Source of the DNA: JAWKOK01 sp963765875
GTDB taxonomy: Bacteria > Chloroflexota > Anaerolineae > Caldilineales > Caldilineaceae
Direction: 5' to 3'
DNA: 64,000 bases
NCBI GenBank assembly: GCA_963765875.1
Contig: CAVXYK010000007.1
Location: forward strand, 186,001 to 250,000
The notes below the pieces were generated by a model. The model was not told the origin of the DNA. It saw only the letters and a list, made by a program, of their open reading frames with translations, and did no database searches. Of the stretch, positions 25,949 to 34,985 are shown one piece after another. The stretch's first letter is position 1. The number at the start of each line of letters is the position of its first letter. The translations under genes and the position numbers were made by a program.

Positions 25949-26653
25949 ATGGACGAGTCCATGTTTCCACAACGAACTATCGGCCTTCTGACCATTGGCC
26001 AAGCCCCGAGAACCGATCTTTCAGCGCCTCTACGAGCGATGCGCCCCGATCTGGCGATTGTCGAGGCCGGTGCTTTGGACCACTTGACGCTGGAAGAGGC
26101 TTCGGCACTGCCGGACGGCAACTATCCGCTCAACACGCGCATGCGTGATGGGTCGCCGGTCACAGTCGACCAAGTTGCCCTCGAGCCCTTGCTTCAGCGG
26201 GCGATTGAGAGAGTGGAGGCCGAAGGCGCGATGGCGACTATGCTTATGTGCGCCGGCACCTTCGCGAACCTGCGGAGTGATCGTCCCTTGTTCAACCCGT
26301 TTTCACTTGCCGTGGAAACGTTGCGCGCCACCGGTCTCAATCGCGTCGGCATCATCTGCCCTTTTGTAGAGCAAGAACGTGCCATCGGCCAGCGCTGGCG
26401 GAATGCAGGATTCGATATCCTGATTGAGACGGCCGCATTTTCTGACTTTGCCAACATGGCCGGCCTGAAAGAAAAATGGACAAAACCAAGGCGTTGCGGG
26501 ATCGAACCGGCTGTTGAAGCAATTGTCTTGGACTATGTTGGTCACGAACCGGCTCAGGTGATACAGCTTCAGCAGAATTGCACAGTCCCCGTATTTGATT
26601 TAGGCTATTTAACCATGCACGTCCTGGCAAGTAGTTTGCCGGGCAACGGTTAG
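25949..26653 (+). CDS. AroM family protein
   Basis: The 234-residue protein matches AroM along its length: an N-terminal TIGLLTIGQAPRTDLSAPL, then GALDHLTLEEASAL, PLNTRMRDGSPV, a central MLMCAGTFANL and a C-terminal FDLGYLTMHVLASSL. AroM proteins have an Asp/Glu racemase-like appearance, and their biochemical role is not established. The ATG at 25949 has GGGAG at the right distance; a GTG six bases upstream is an alternative. It precedes the phosphoglucomutase gene by 29 bases and may be cotranscribed. Confidence 0.85.
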   Translation: MDESMFPQRTIGLLTIGQAPRTDLSAPLRAMRPDLAIVEAGALDHLTLEEASALPDGNYPLNTRMRDGSPVTVDQVALEPLLQRAIERVEAEGAMATMLMCAGTFANLRSDRPLFNPFSLAVETLRATGLNRVGIICPFVEQERAIGQRWRNAGFDILIETAAFSDFANMAGLKEKWTKPRRCGIEPAVEAIVLDYVGHEPAQVIQLQQNCTVPVFDLGYLTMHVLASSLPGNG

Positions 26654-26682
26654 TTCCACCCTGAAATCACTGGAGGTTGCTC

Positions 26683-28335
26683 ATGTCCCTGCATTCTCTG
26701 GCCGGCAAACCGGCTCCTATTGAGATTCTCGAAAATATACCGCGCCTGGTTGCCGACTACTACTCGCTGTCACCGGATGCGACCGACGTCGATCAGCAAG
26801 TCTCCTTTGGCACTTCCGGGCACCGTGGATCGTCACTTGATCGCAGCTTCAATGAGGATCACATCCTGGCCATCTCTCAGGCGATATCTGAATATCGCCT
26901 TTCGATGGGGATATCCGGCCCACTCTACCTCGGCATGGACACCCATGCCCTGTCGTTGCCGGCACTGTACACCGCCATCGAAGTCTTTGCCGCAAATGGC
27001 GTAAAGACCGTCATCCAGTCCGACAACGGCTACACGCCGACGCCTGTGATCTCTCATGCCATTCTGGGCTTCAATCGCGCCGGTCATTCGGTACGCGCCG
27101 ATGGCGTCGTGATTACGCCGTCGCATAATCCGCCCCGTGACGGCGGCTTCAAGTACAACCCGCCCTCCGGCGGTCCCGCTGACACGGATACGACAAAGCT
27201 GATTCAGACCCACGCCAATGAAGTTTTAACCCGCGGGCTAAAGGCCGTGAAGCGGATGTCGTTGAGCAAAGCACTAGATAGCGATACCGTACGCCAGGTA
27301 GATTTTGTAAAGCGCTATGTAGATGATCTTAAGAGCGTGGTCGACATGGATGCCATTTCCAAGGCTGGTCTGCGCATCGGGGTTGATCCCCTGGGGGGAG
27401 CCGGGATTCACTACTGGGAGCCGATTGCCGAGACCTACAAGCTTGACATAACTGTCGTTAATCGACGAATTGACCCAGCTTTTTCGTTCATGACGGTAGA
27501 CAAAGACGGCAAGATTCGCATGGATTGCTCGTCTCCCTACGCGATGGCAAGCCTGATCGGGCTGAAAGACTCGTACGACATTGCTTTCGGCAACGATCCG
27601 GACTATGACCGCCATGGCATCGTTACACCAAGCGTCGGCCTGTTGAACCCGAATCACTATCTGGCCGTCGCGATCAACTACCTCTTCCAGCATCGTAGCA
27701 ATTGGCCGCTGTCAGCGGCAGTGGGTAAGACGCTCGTTTCCAGCTCAATGATTGACCGTGTGGCAGCCAACCTTGGACGCACGCTGGCTGAGGTGCCGGT
27801 CGGCTTCAAGTGGTTTGTTGACGGCCTCGTGTCGGGGCAATATGGCTTTGGCGGCGAGGAGAGCGCGGGCGCTTCCTTCTTGCGTCGAGATGGCGCCGTC
27901 TGGACGACCGACAAGGATGGCATCATCATGGATCTGCTCGGGGCGGAGATTACCGCCGTGACCGGGCGGGATCCAGGAGAACATTATGCTGCACTTACGG
28001 CTCAATTTGGCGAGCCGATCTACCGGCGTATTGATGCCCCGGCCAGTCGCGAGCAGAAGGCCGTGCTTACCGGCCTGTCGCCGGATCAGGTCAGCGCAAC
28101 GGAATTGGGTGGCGAGGTCATTGTGGCCAAGCTGACCAATGCACCCGGCAACGATGCGCCTATCGGTGGCCTCAAAGTCGTGACCGAGAACGGCTGGTTC
28201 GCGGCTCGTCCATCCGGAACGGAAGAGATCTACAAGATATATGCAGAGAGCTTCCGCGGCGAATCACACCTCAATAGAATCATAGATGAAGCTCAGGAAA
28301 TTGTTGGGGATGCGTTCAAGGTAGCCGGTGTCTAG
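26683..28335 (+). CDS. pgm: Phosphoglucomutase, alpha-D-glucose specific
   Basis: It interconverts glucose 1- and 6-phosphate, linking glycogen and nucleotide-sugar synthesis with glycolysis. Visible motifs are SFGTSGHRGSS at 41-51, the phosphoserine loop TPSHNPPRDGG with Ser147, the metal loop FGNDPDYDRHG, the sugar-binding loop GFGGEESAGASFLRRDG and the phosphate-binding ARPSGTEEIYKIYAES near the C-terminus. The 550-residue length is normal for the bacterial Pgm group. GGAGG precedes the ATG at 26683. It may supply glucose-1-phosphate for the surface glycan genes further along (inference). Confidence 0.95.
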   Translation: MSLHSLAGKPAPIEILENIPRLVADYYSLSPDATDVDQQVSFGTSGHRGSSLDRSFNEDHILAISQAISEYRLSMGISGPLYLGMDTHALSLPALYTAIEVFAANGVKTVIQSDNGYTPTPVISHAILGFNRAGHSVRADGVVITPSHNPPRDGGFKYNPPSGGPADTDTTKLIQTHANEVLTRGLKAVKRMSLSKALDSDTVRQVDFVKRYVDDLKSVVDMDAISKAGLRIGVDPLGGAGIHYWEPIAETYKLDITVVNRRIDPAFSFMTVDKDGKIRMDCSSPYAMASLIGLKDSYDIAFGNDPDYDRHGIVTPSVGLLNPNHYLAVAINYLFQHRSNWPLSAAVGKTLVSSSMIDRVAANLGRTLAEVPVGFKWFVDGLVSGQYGFGGEESAGASFLRRDGAVWTTDKDGIIMDLLGAEITAVTGRDPGEHYAALTAQFGEPIYRRIDAPASREQKAVLTGLSPDQVSATELGGEVIVAKLTNAPGNDAPIGGLKVVTENGWFAARPSGTEEIYKIYAESFRGESHLNRIIDEAQEIVGDAFKVAGV

Positions 28336-28369
28336 AGATTTCTGGTGCGTAGAGATCTGTTGATCGGGG

Positions 28370-29563
28370 TCAGTCGAGGCGAATCTGTTGGCCCAGGCTA
28401 AGCACTGTCTGCTCGCCGAGACCATTCTTACGCAACAACTCTTTCCAATCCATATCATAGTGGAGGGCGATGCTGATCACGGTATCGCCCTTCTTCACGG
28501 TATAGAAGCGGGGCTGTGAAGACGAATCGGCGGCTGCGGCTGCATTGGTATTCGTTGCGCTGGGACCAGAGGATGCGACAACTGGGATGCGCAAGGTCTG
28601 CCCGATGCGCAGTAGATCGTTTTCTCCAAGTCCATTTGCCGCGGCCAGATCCTGCCAAGGGATGCCGAACCGTCCGGCGATGCCGCCCAATGTATCACCG
28701 GACCGAACCGCGTAGCCCTGAACCGTGTCAGATGGTCCGCCGATAGCATTGCCATTTGTTGTGATCGGGGCAGTATCGATCGGGAGGCTGATGGTCTGCC
28801 CGATCTGAATCAGTGAGTGTTCAGAGAGCCCGTTGTTTGTTGCCACGCTCTCCCAGGTGAGTCCATAGCGCAGGGCTATGCTGAGCAAGGTGTCGCCCGG
28901 CTGAACTACATATGGCTTGCCCACCGGCTCCGGGGCGACAACCGGCGCTGCGGCAACTGGTGCGCTGGGGGCCGGCACGCTGGCTGCGGATACACCAGCA
29001 GCCTGAACAGCCCCTCCGCCGTTGCCGCCGCCAAAGACGAGGACGAAGATGAACATCCCGTTGGCCGGGTCTCGCTGGACGCCTATGCCGGCTTCAGTCC
29101 ACTTGGGGTTGAGAATGTTGCCCCGGTGGACGTAGCTATTCATCCACCACGCCAACGCGCTGGCGGTGGACCCCGTAGTCACCCAATTTTCACTGACGCC
29201 TTTGCGGCTAGAATATCCGATGCGCGATGTGCGCATGTATACACTGCTGCCGTCGCTGCCGGTGTGGCTAAAGAGGCGGTGCGTCGCCATATCAACTGCG
29301 TGTGACTGAGCGGCTTGCATCAATAGAGGATGAGCCTGCATCGGCGCGAGACCGGATTGCTGACGAGCTTGGTTGACGATGCTCAGGAGGCTATCGGCAG
29401 TCTGCGCTGCCTCGCTGACTGACGCGTTCTGGTGCGCTGCTACGCTTTCCCGTGCTGAAAGGGGCATGGGAGCGAGCAGGAGAATTGTCAATAGCACCTG
29501 CAGCGCGAGCGCTTTCGCAACCGGGCGAAACTGTAGATTCAACATCTGATACTGAACATCCAT
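28370..29563 (-). CDS. Secreted CAP (SCP/PR1) domain protein with three LysM repeats
   Basis: A hydrophobic export segment (ALALQVLLTILLLAPMPLSA) is followed by a CAP domain of about 120 residues (LLSIVNQARQQSGLAPMQAH, SHAVDMATHRLFSHTGSDG, GVSENWVTTGST, MNSYVHRGNILNPKWTEAGI). After an Ala/Pro linker come three LysM repeats, each starting with a version of Y-x-V-x-x-GDT-x-x-x-IA, which bind peptidoglycan or related glycans. The whole protein should sit in the cell wall. The start is uncertain: 29563 and 29545 are both plausible, while a start at 29674 would add a long hydrophilic leader. It converges with pgm across a 34-base gap. Confidence 0.83.
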   Translation of the reverse strand: MDVQYQMLNLQFRPVAKALALQVLLTILLLAPMPLSARESVAAHQNASVSEAAQTADSLLSIVNQARQQSGLAPMQAHPLLMQAAQSHAVDMATHRLFSHTGSDGSSVYMRTSRIGYSSRKGVSENWVTTGSTASALAWWMNSYVHRGNILNPKWTEAGIGVQRDPANGMFIFVLVFGGGNGGGAVQAAGVSAASVPAPSAPVAAAPVVAPEPVGKPYVVQPGDTLLSIALRYGLTWESVATNNGLSEHSLIQIGQTISLPIDTAPITTNGNAIGGPSDTVQGYAVRSGDTLGGIAGRFGIPWQDLAAANGLGENDLLRIGQTLRIPVVASSGPSATNTNAAAAADSSSQPRFYTVKKGDTVISIALHYDMDWKELLRKNGLGEQTVLSLGQQIRLD

Positions 29564-29943
29564 AGAGCGAAATGCTATCAGAATTGGCTCCATATGCCAA
29601 ACTGTCGGGTACGAATTCACGCTTGTGAGGGGGAGAGAGGACAAGATTCCGTCGCTGATTGGGCTGATAAGCACCCGGCATTTTGAGAGTATTCAACGGC
29701 CAAAGTGAGTCTATATTCGCCCGCGAGTCATGGGCCTGCCTGAGGTCTGACCGGCTGTGGCGAAGGGCGGGCGAAGGGCCTTATGTTTGACCATAGCAGA
29801 CCTGGATGCTATACTTTCAGCCATATTCGAGTCCCGAAAAACTCTCACCAGAAACGACATCGCACGTGAATGGTATCTGTTTTTCAGGTGAGTTCCTCCT
29901 CTCGCCGTTCACTCTATTTACAAGCCTAGTGCGGAGGCTCTAC
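29564..29943. other. Intergenic region between divergent genes
   Basis: About 380 bases separate the CAP-LysM gene and the binding-protein gene if both start where proposed. Longer reading frames enter it from both sides, but their sequence looks non-coding (no export signal, unusual composition). No convincing hairpin or promoter was found. Confidence 0.3.
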
Positions 29944-31365
29944 GTGATTCTGCACGCAAGTTTCTGGCCCGTTTTGGCCATTGTAACGATGCTTGCTCTG
30001 GGAGGCTGTACGCAGAACGTCGAATCGGCGTCGCCGATTGCTCCTACGCTTACCGAGAGCGTGCCAGTGGTATCCCTTCCACCCACACCGATTCCCCTCC
30101 CATCTCCAGTCTTTATTGAAGTGCCATACTACATCACGGTGACGGTTCCGTCTGAAGTCCAGGTCTCTGGACCATGTGATGAACCCCGAGACACGATTGT
30201 CATCGGCGCGATTCTGCCGCTTTCAAGTCCGGGGGCCATACGCAATGGCTTTGCCATGCAGACGGCCCTCAACCTTGCGCTCAACGATATCACCAGCATT
30301 GGCGGAATTCGCGGCCAGCGCGTGCAATTGATCACCTACGATTCTGCCGGAATCCCGACCCGGGGGGCCAAGTTTGCCGAACGCCTGATTACTGAGGACT
30401 GCGCCTCGGCCATTGTCGGCCTTTATCACAGTAATGTGGCGACTGCTGTTCGGGATGTAGCGCAGACATATGGCGTCCCCTTGATCCTTGCCGAGCCGGC
30501 GGCCGATCATCTCACGACGGGGCAGATTCCTGAAATCTTTCGCATTGCGCCTACGGCGAGCATGGTCAGTGGCATGGATGCCGAGTGGCTTTCTGAGGTA
30601 GGGGATCACAATGGAGATGGAGAGCTATTGGCGGTTGTTGTGGCGCCGGACACGAACTACGGACAGCTGCAAGCGGAGCAAGCGGAGATATCATTTCCCG
30701 AGCGCGATATTGAAGTCAAGACACTGATTGCCGATCTGCCGGCCGTCGACTTTACGTCTGTGATTGCTCGCATTGTCGATATAGAGCGAACGCCCGATGC
30801 ACTCTTCATTAAGATCTATGACGACTCAGCTTTGGCGCTTCAGCGGCAACTGCTTGATGCCGGCATCGGACCTGAGAAGGGCACGATCATTGTGACGACT
30901 CCTCCCGCCCTCGACGATGAGAAATTCTGGGCGTTGATGCCGGATGGTGAAAACACCGTGGTGCAGCAGGTCGGACCGTGGTACTCAACGTTAACGCCGA
31001 TGGGGGCGCTATTCGCAAACAACTACATGGGCTACTTTGATCGTTGGCCCGAACGCTACGCATTTTCCTCCTACGACGCCTTTATGATCGCAGCTGATGC
31101 CATTGAACGAGCGGATTCGACGGCGCATGAAGATGTCTTGGCCGCCCTTGAGGGCACAGAGATCGAGTTGACATCCGGCCTCTACTACTTCCCCTTCGTT
31201 GATCGCTCTCCCCCCGATGCTGATGTTCCTGACTACATGTGGCACCAATGGCCTGATGTCCAAACCCTCTTTTTGCAATATGCTGAACCGCAACAATCAG
31301 CTGAGCAGATGACTGTGATCTGGCCTGATGCCTACCGAACCGGTGACGAGCCGTACGTCCCCTAG
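29944..31365 (+). CDS. Orphan Leu/Ile/Val-type substrate-binding lipoprotein
   Basis: A GTG at 29944 with GGAGG seven bases upstream starts a lipoprotein signal that ends LALGGC with Cys22. After a Pro-rich linker the periplasmic-binding fold of the branched-chain amino acid/urea group appears: TIVIGAILPLSSPGAIRNGF, DITSIGGIRGQRVQLITYDS, CASAIVGLYHSNVATAVRDV, FRIAPTASM and FSSYDAFMIAADAIERADS. No permease or ATPase gene is adjacent, so it either serves a transporter encoded elsewhere or acts as a sensor. A longer upstream reading from 29806 lacks the signal at its start and is not favoured. Confidence 0.87.
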   Translation: MILHASFWPVLAIVTMLALGGCTQNVESASPIAPTLTESVPVVSLPPTPIPLPSPVFIEVPYYITVTVPSEVQVSGPCDEPRDTIVIGAILPLSSPGAIRNGFAMQTALNLALNDITSIGGIRGQRVQLITYDSAGIPTRGAKFAERLITEDCASAIVGLYHSNVATAVRDVAQTYGVPLILAEPAADHLTTGQIPEIFRIAPTASMVSGMDAEWLSEVGDHNGDGELLAVVVAPDTNYGQLQAEQAEISFPERDIEVKTLIADLPAVDFTSVIARIVDIERTPDALFIKIYDDSALALQRQLLDAGIGPEKGTIIVTTPPALDDEKFWALMPDGENTVVQQVGPWYSTLTPMGALFANNYMGYFDRWPERYAFSSYDAFMIAADAIERADSTAHEDVLAALEGTEIELTSGLYYFPFVDRSPPDADVPDYMWHQWPDVQTLFLQYAEPQQSAEQMTVIWPDAYRTGDEPYVP

Positions 31366-31382
31366 GATTCGCTTGGCGGGTT

Positions 31383-32021
31383 CTATGGCCGTTGAGCGAT
31401 GATACAGACCCAGTCCTCCATCTGCTCCTGGGCCAGCTTCTCAAAACCCTCCCTGTGCAGCATGCTGTTGATTTGCGGCGTCTGGCTGCGCAGAATGCCG
31501 GAGAGAACCAGCAGTCCTCCTGGGGCGATGACTTCTTTTAATCCCGAATCAAAGAAATCGACGAGGATGTTGGACAGTATGTTGGCGACCACAAACGAGA
31601 GCGGTCTGCCTGCGATGCCCGCTTCGATCAGGTCGATCAGCGAGCCTTCTTCCACGCGCACGATCTCCGCAAGACCATTGTGTGCAACATTTTCGGTGGC
31701 AACACGCACCGATTTAGTGTCGGTGTCGACGGCCAGCACCGAACTCGCGCCGAGTCTGGCCGCTGCAATAGCCAGGATTCCGCTGCCGGTTCCCAGATCC
31801 AACACAGTGTCGCCCGGCTTCAAATGGCGCTCAATCGCCGTTAGGCAGAGTTTCGTGGTGGCGTGTGCGCCGGTCCCAAATGTTGAGCCAGGGTCCAGAC
31901 GGATTGGAATCAGGTCCGGGTCCAGCTCAGGATCCAACCAGGCAGGCACGACCATCATGCGACGGCCCACGCTGAATGGGTGATAGTCGGCTCGATGGAC
32001 GCGGTTGGCGGAGCTGGTCAT
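31383..32021 (-). CDS. PrmA-like class I methyltransferase, short form
   Basis: The 212-residue protein corresponds to the catalytic half of ribosomal protein L11 methyltransferase: IRLDPGSTFGTGAHATTKLCL, the SAM-binding VLDLGTGSGILAIAAARLGA, AVDTDTKSVRVATENV and VVANILSNILVDF. Standard PrmA has about 90 more residues at the N-terminus that bind L11; these are missing, and the 64 bases before the next gene cannot hold them. It may act on another target, or the gene may have lost its front. It converges with the binding-protein gene. Confidence 0.78.
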   Translation of the reverse strand: MTSSANRVHRADYHPFSVGRRMMVVPAWLDPELDPDLIPIRLDPGSTFGTGAHATTKLCLTAIERHLKPGDTVLDLGTGSGILAIAAARLGASSVLAVDTDTKSVRVATENVAHNGLAEIVRVEEGSLIDLIEAGIAGRPLSFVVANILSNILVDFFDSGLKEVIAPGGLLVLSGILRSQTPQINSMLHREGFEKLAQEQMEDWVCIIAQRP

Positions 32022-32085
32022 TCAGTTTCCCCTCTGATTGCGGTGAAGATGATGATGTCTTGCAGCACTGACCTTGCTGGTGGTT

Positions 32086-33090
32086 CTAGCCGATTCCTGT
32101 GGCCCAGGCAATGCGTCTGTCAATACGTCGAGCCAGGCGGTAGGCCGCCGGACGAAAGCCGCGACGGGGCCAGAATCTCGAGGAAAACAAGTTGGTACTG
32201 CGCCAATCGGTTTCGCAGGTTGTGAAGCCCGCGTCTGCGGCATGGCGTAGCCCTCGAGATGTTAATGCCGTGGCGATGCCTTGCCCGCGGAAGGGCGCTC
32301 GTGTTCCGGCTACGCCCAGGTGGATAGACCGCTCGGCGATCAACATGTTTTCGTCTGTCGCTTCTGCCGGCCAATAGACCTGGACGCCAAGCGGCTCTTC
32401 ACCTCGCATGGCGAGCCAGGCGATCGATTCTTCGTCCTTGGCAAGCCCGGCCCATCCCTCGGAAAGCTCGCCAACTGTCTCTGGCATCATTGCGGCCCAG
32501 ACCGGCGCCTGGACCTGTGTTCGCCAGATAATGTCGGACATTGCAGCCAGGTGCGCCTGATCATCACTTCTTACCTGGCGAATTCTAATGTTTTCCGGGA
32601 CTTCAGTCCGGACCTGATCGACAGTGGTGAGGTCGAGGAGGGCGTGAATCTGTTCGATGCCGAAGGCGAGAGAATACCATGCCTGGAGTAGATTCGGATC
32701 AGAGAGTGGCATGAGGGCAACGTGGGAAAAGATGCCGTCGTTGACCCATTGCTCGCCTAGCATAGCATACAGATCACGTACTGTTTCCACGCCTGCTCGG
32801 GGGTCATAGGCGCAACCAGGGAGTCGCACCCATCCAGATCGCCCCCGCACGCTATCAATCACCCTGTCGCCGACCAGGTAGGCGATCAGGCAGTCGTCAT
32901 CCATGGCGACGTAGCCCTCTGCGTGATAGCGTTGCAACGCGGCGTTGATCGCATCTTCTGCCGCGGCCGGTTCCTCGAAACGTTGCGGCAATTCGGGTAG
33001 CAAGCGGCGTTCCCGTTGGTGGCGTTTCGCCAATAGTTTCGCCGCGTCACGCAGATGATCTTTCGTGAATGGGATGATCTGAATTGTCAT
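32086..33090 (-). CDS. GNAT N-acetyltransferase with two GNAT-like halves
   Basis: With ATG at 33090 (GAGG upstream) the product has 334 residues. The first half (MTIQIIPFTKDHLRDAAKLL, YVAMDDDCLIAYLVGDRV) looks like a degenerate GNAT domain without a clear acetyl-CoA loop. The second half (IRIRQVRSDDQAHLAAMSD to the C-terminus) has GTRAPFRGQGIATALTSR, a proper pyrophosphate-binding motif. Similar two-domain proteins are widespread; substrate unknown. A longer reading from 33303 enters repeat-like intergenic sequence and is unlikely to be translated. Confidence 0.82.
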   Translation of the reverse strand: MTIQIIPFTKDHLRDAAKLLAKRHQRERRLLPELPQRFEEPAAAEDAINAALQRYHAEGYVAMDDDCLIAYLVGDRVIDSVRGRSGWVRLPGCAYDPRAGVETVRDLYAMLGEQWVNDGIFSHVALMPLSDPNLLQAWYSLAFGIEQIHALLDLTTVDQVRTEVPENIRIRQVRSDDQAHLAAMSDIIWRTQVQAPVWAAMMPETVGELSEGWAGLAKDEESIAWLAMRGEEPLGVQVYWPAEATDENMLIAERSIHLGVAGTRAPFRGQGIATALTSRGLRHAADAGFTTCETDWRSTNLFSSRFWPRRGFRPAAYRLARRIDRRIAWATGIG

Positions 33091-33307
33091 TGAGGGCCTC
33101 TGCGTCGACGGATTCTGCTTTTCAGGCTGAGTATAGCACCGGCCGATTTTGACTACAAAAGGGCTGCGCAGATCGTGATCATTGACGGACCGGGGTATCT
33201 CGCGCCACACACAACCCCGACGGGTAAGGAAGCTCGCCCTGCGTGATGCTCTGAACATTGCCGCTTCTGGACGGGGGCAATACAGATGCGGGGCACGCGG
33301 CACAGTC

Positions 33308-33420
33308 GCCTCACCCTGCTTTGTCTCCTGGGCCTCATAGATTCGTGAGTGGCTGCGCGTCCCTCTCCAATTTTTGGAGAGGGACCGGCAGGCGCTTGAG
33401 GCGTCCCGGCCGGGTGAGGC
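33308..33420. repeat. Nested-hairpin repeat (CCTCACCC...GGGTGAGG type), copy 2
   Basis: Outer arms CGCCTCACCCTGC and CGGGTGAGGC enclose the perfect hairpin GTCCCTCTCC-AATTTTT-GGAGAGGGAC, the same core as at 25669-25771, although the sequence between core and arms differs. It lies in the 464-base gap between two divergent genes; nothing else is recognised there. Confidence 0.85.
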
Positions 33421-33554
33421 AAGCCCGCCCCCGACTGTGAATTACACTCTTTTCGGGCCATCTGATTGCGAGGAGTCGTCAACGGTGCTAGAATCAGTCT
33501 CCGCCACGCAGTGAACCTATCAGGCGGATGCGTTTGTACTTAAAGGAGCTTGCA

Positions 33555-34748
33555 ATGAAACTTGCCAATCAACTGGACAAACTAGGCACGGAGACCGCCT
33601 TTGCGGTTTCGGCCGCGGCAGCCGCCTGGGCGGCTAAGGGTCACAAAGTCTATCCCTTCCACCTGGGCGACATCAACATCGCCACGCCGACTAACATCGT
33701 TGAGGCTACCTACGAGGCCATTGCGGATGGCTACACGGGCTACTGTCCCGGCGCCGGCATTCCCGAACTGCGCGCCGTGTTGGCCGACGATGTGGGTCGC
33801 AAACGGCAGGTCCAGTTTGCTGCGGAACAGGTCTCTGTGCAGCCGGGGGGCAAACCGGTAATCGGCAAGTTTCTTGCTGCGGTCATGGATCCGGGCGATG
33901 AGGTGCTCTATCCCAATCCTGGCTATCCCATCTATGAATCCCAGATCGACTTCCAGGGCGGCGTCTCGGTCCCCTACGGCTTTGTCGAGACGCCCTCTGG
34001 TCTTGCGCTTGATCTGGATGCCATGCGTGACTCTATCACTGACCGAACCCGCGTATTGATCTACAACAACTACCAGAATCCGACAGGTGCGCAGTCCACC
34101 CGTGAAGAGATGGAGGCTGTTGCTGAACTGGCCATCCGCCACGACCTCTGGGTACTGAGCGATGATGCATATCATGAAATCCAGTACGGCGGACCGGGCA
34201 TCTCGATCGTCAATCTGCCCGGCATGCAGGAGCGCACGGTCATCCTCTACACTTGCTCCAAGCGGTTTGCAATGACCGGTTGGCGGCTTGGCGCGGCCAT
34301 TGGCCCGCAACCGGTCATTGAAGTCTTCAACAAGCTCAACACCAACGCCGAATCGTGTACAACTCATTTCATCCAGCGTGCCATGGTAGGGGCCATTGAG
34401 GGCGACACAAGCGGTCCTGACGCCATTGTTGAGACGTTGCATGCCCGGCGTGATGCGGCAGTGGCCGGACTCAACGCAATTGACGGCATTTCGATAGCCG
34501 CACCCGAGAGCACATTCTATCTCTTCCCCAACGTTTCAGCGATCATGGAACGCAAAGGCTTGACGGACGTCAATCAGTTGATGGCCGAGGCGTTGCATCA
34601 GACCAATGTATCCTTCTGCACGCGCAAACACTTTGGCCGCCCCATTCCGGGTCACGAGAACAACTATATCCGCTTCGCCTACTCGGGCATTGACGTGCCC
34701 GAGATTGAAGAGGGGCTGGCCCGACTCAAGGTCTATTTCGAAGCGTAG
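33555..34748 (+). CDS. PLP-dependent aminotransferase, class I/II fold
   Basis: The 397-residue protein is a fold type I aminotransferase. NYQNPTGAQSTREEMEAV and VLSDDAYHEIQYGG give the PLP-ring contacts, and YTCSKRFAMTGWRLG carries the Schiff-base Lys at residue 236. EHKGITYRF-type C-terminal sequence is represented by ENNYIRFAYSGIDVPEIEEGL. AAAGGAG lies before the ATG at 33555. Relatives act on aspartate, aromatic or branched-chain amino acids, and the donor cannot be chosen here. Transcription seems to be by itself: it is followed by a repeat and a convergent gene. Confidence 0.92.
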   Translation: MKLANQLDKLGTETAFAVSAAAAAWAAKGHKVYPFHLGDINIATPTNIVEATYEAIADGYTGYCPGAGIPELRAVLADDVGRKRQVQFAAEQVSVQPGGKPVIGKFLAAVMDPGDEVLYPNPGYPIYESQIDFQGGVSVPYGFVETPSGLALDLDAMRDSITDRTRVLIYNNYQNPTGAQSTREEMEAVAELAIRHDLWVLSDDAYHEIQYGGPGISIVNLPGMQERTVILYTCSKRFAMTGWRLGAAIGPQPVIEVFNKLNTNAESCTTHFIQRAMVGAIEGDTSGPDAIVETLHARRDAAVAGLNAIDGISIAAPESTFYLFPNVSAIMERKGLTDVNQLMAEALHQTNVSFCTRKHFGRPIPGHENNYIRFAYSGIDVPEIEEGLARLKVYFEA

Positions 34749-34813
34749 GAGGATCGACGCAAGCGTGACCTACGAAACTCATGATCGCGTTGTGCTTTCA
34801 GTTTATCGACGCA

Positions 34814-34927
34814 AAGTGCCCTCAGGCGCTGCGCAGGCAATAGGGATTCCGACAATGTTGGTCTCTATCGCCAAGACGCAGCGAGCCGCGGTAAGCGTTT
34901 CTCACCGCAGAGCGCCTGAGGGCGCTT
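34814..34927. repeat. Widely spaced inverted repeat
   Basis: AAGTGCCCTCAGGCGCT at 34814-34830 is complementary to AGCGCCTGAGGGCGCTT at 34911-34927 with one mismatch. The arms are separated by 80 bases, and the left arm is preceded by CGACGCAA and the right arm followed by CTCG. It lies between the convergent aminotransferase and amidohydrolase genes and could be a small non-autonomous element or a long terminator stem. Confidence 0.7.
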
Positions 34928-34985
34928 CTCGTTGTTAGGAGCCGAATTCCATTCGATGCGGACAAGCAATGTGTGGGCGACGCCC

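Noticed and set aside
33091..33303. N-terminal extension of the two-domain GNAT protein
   Set aside because: It is Arg/Pro-rich and comes from intergenic sequence next to a hairpin repeat, while GAGG marks the ATG at 33090.
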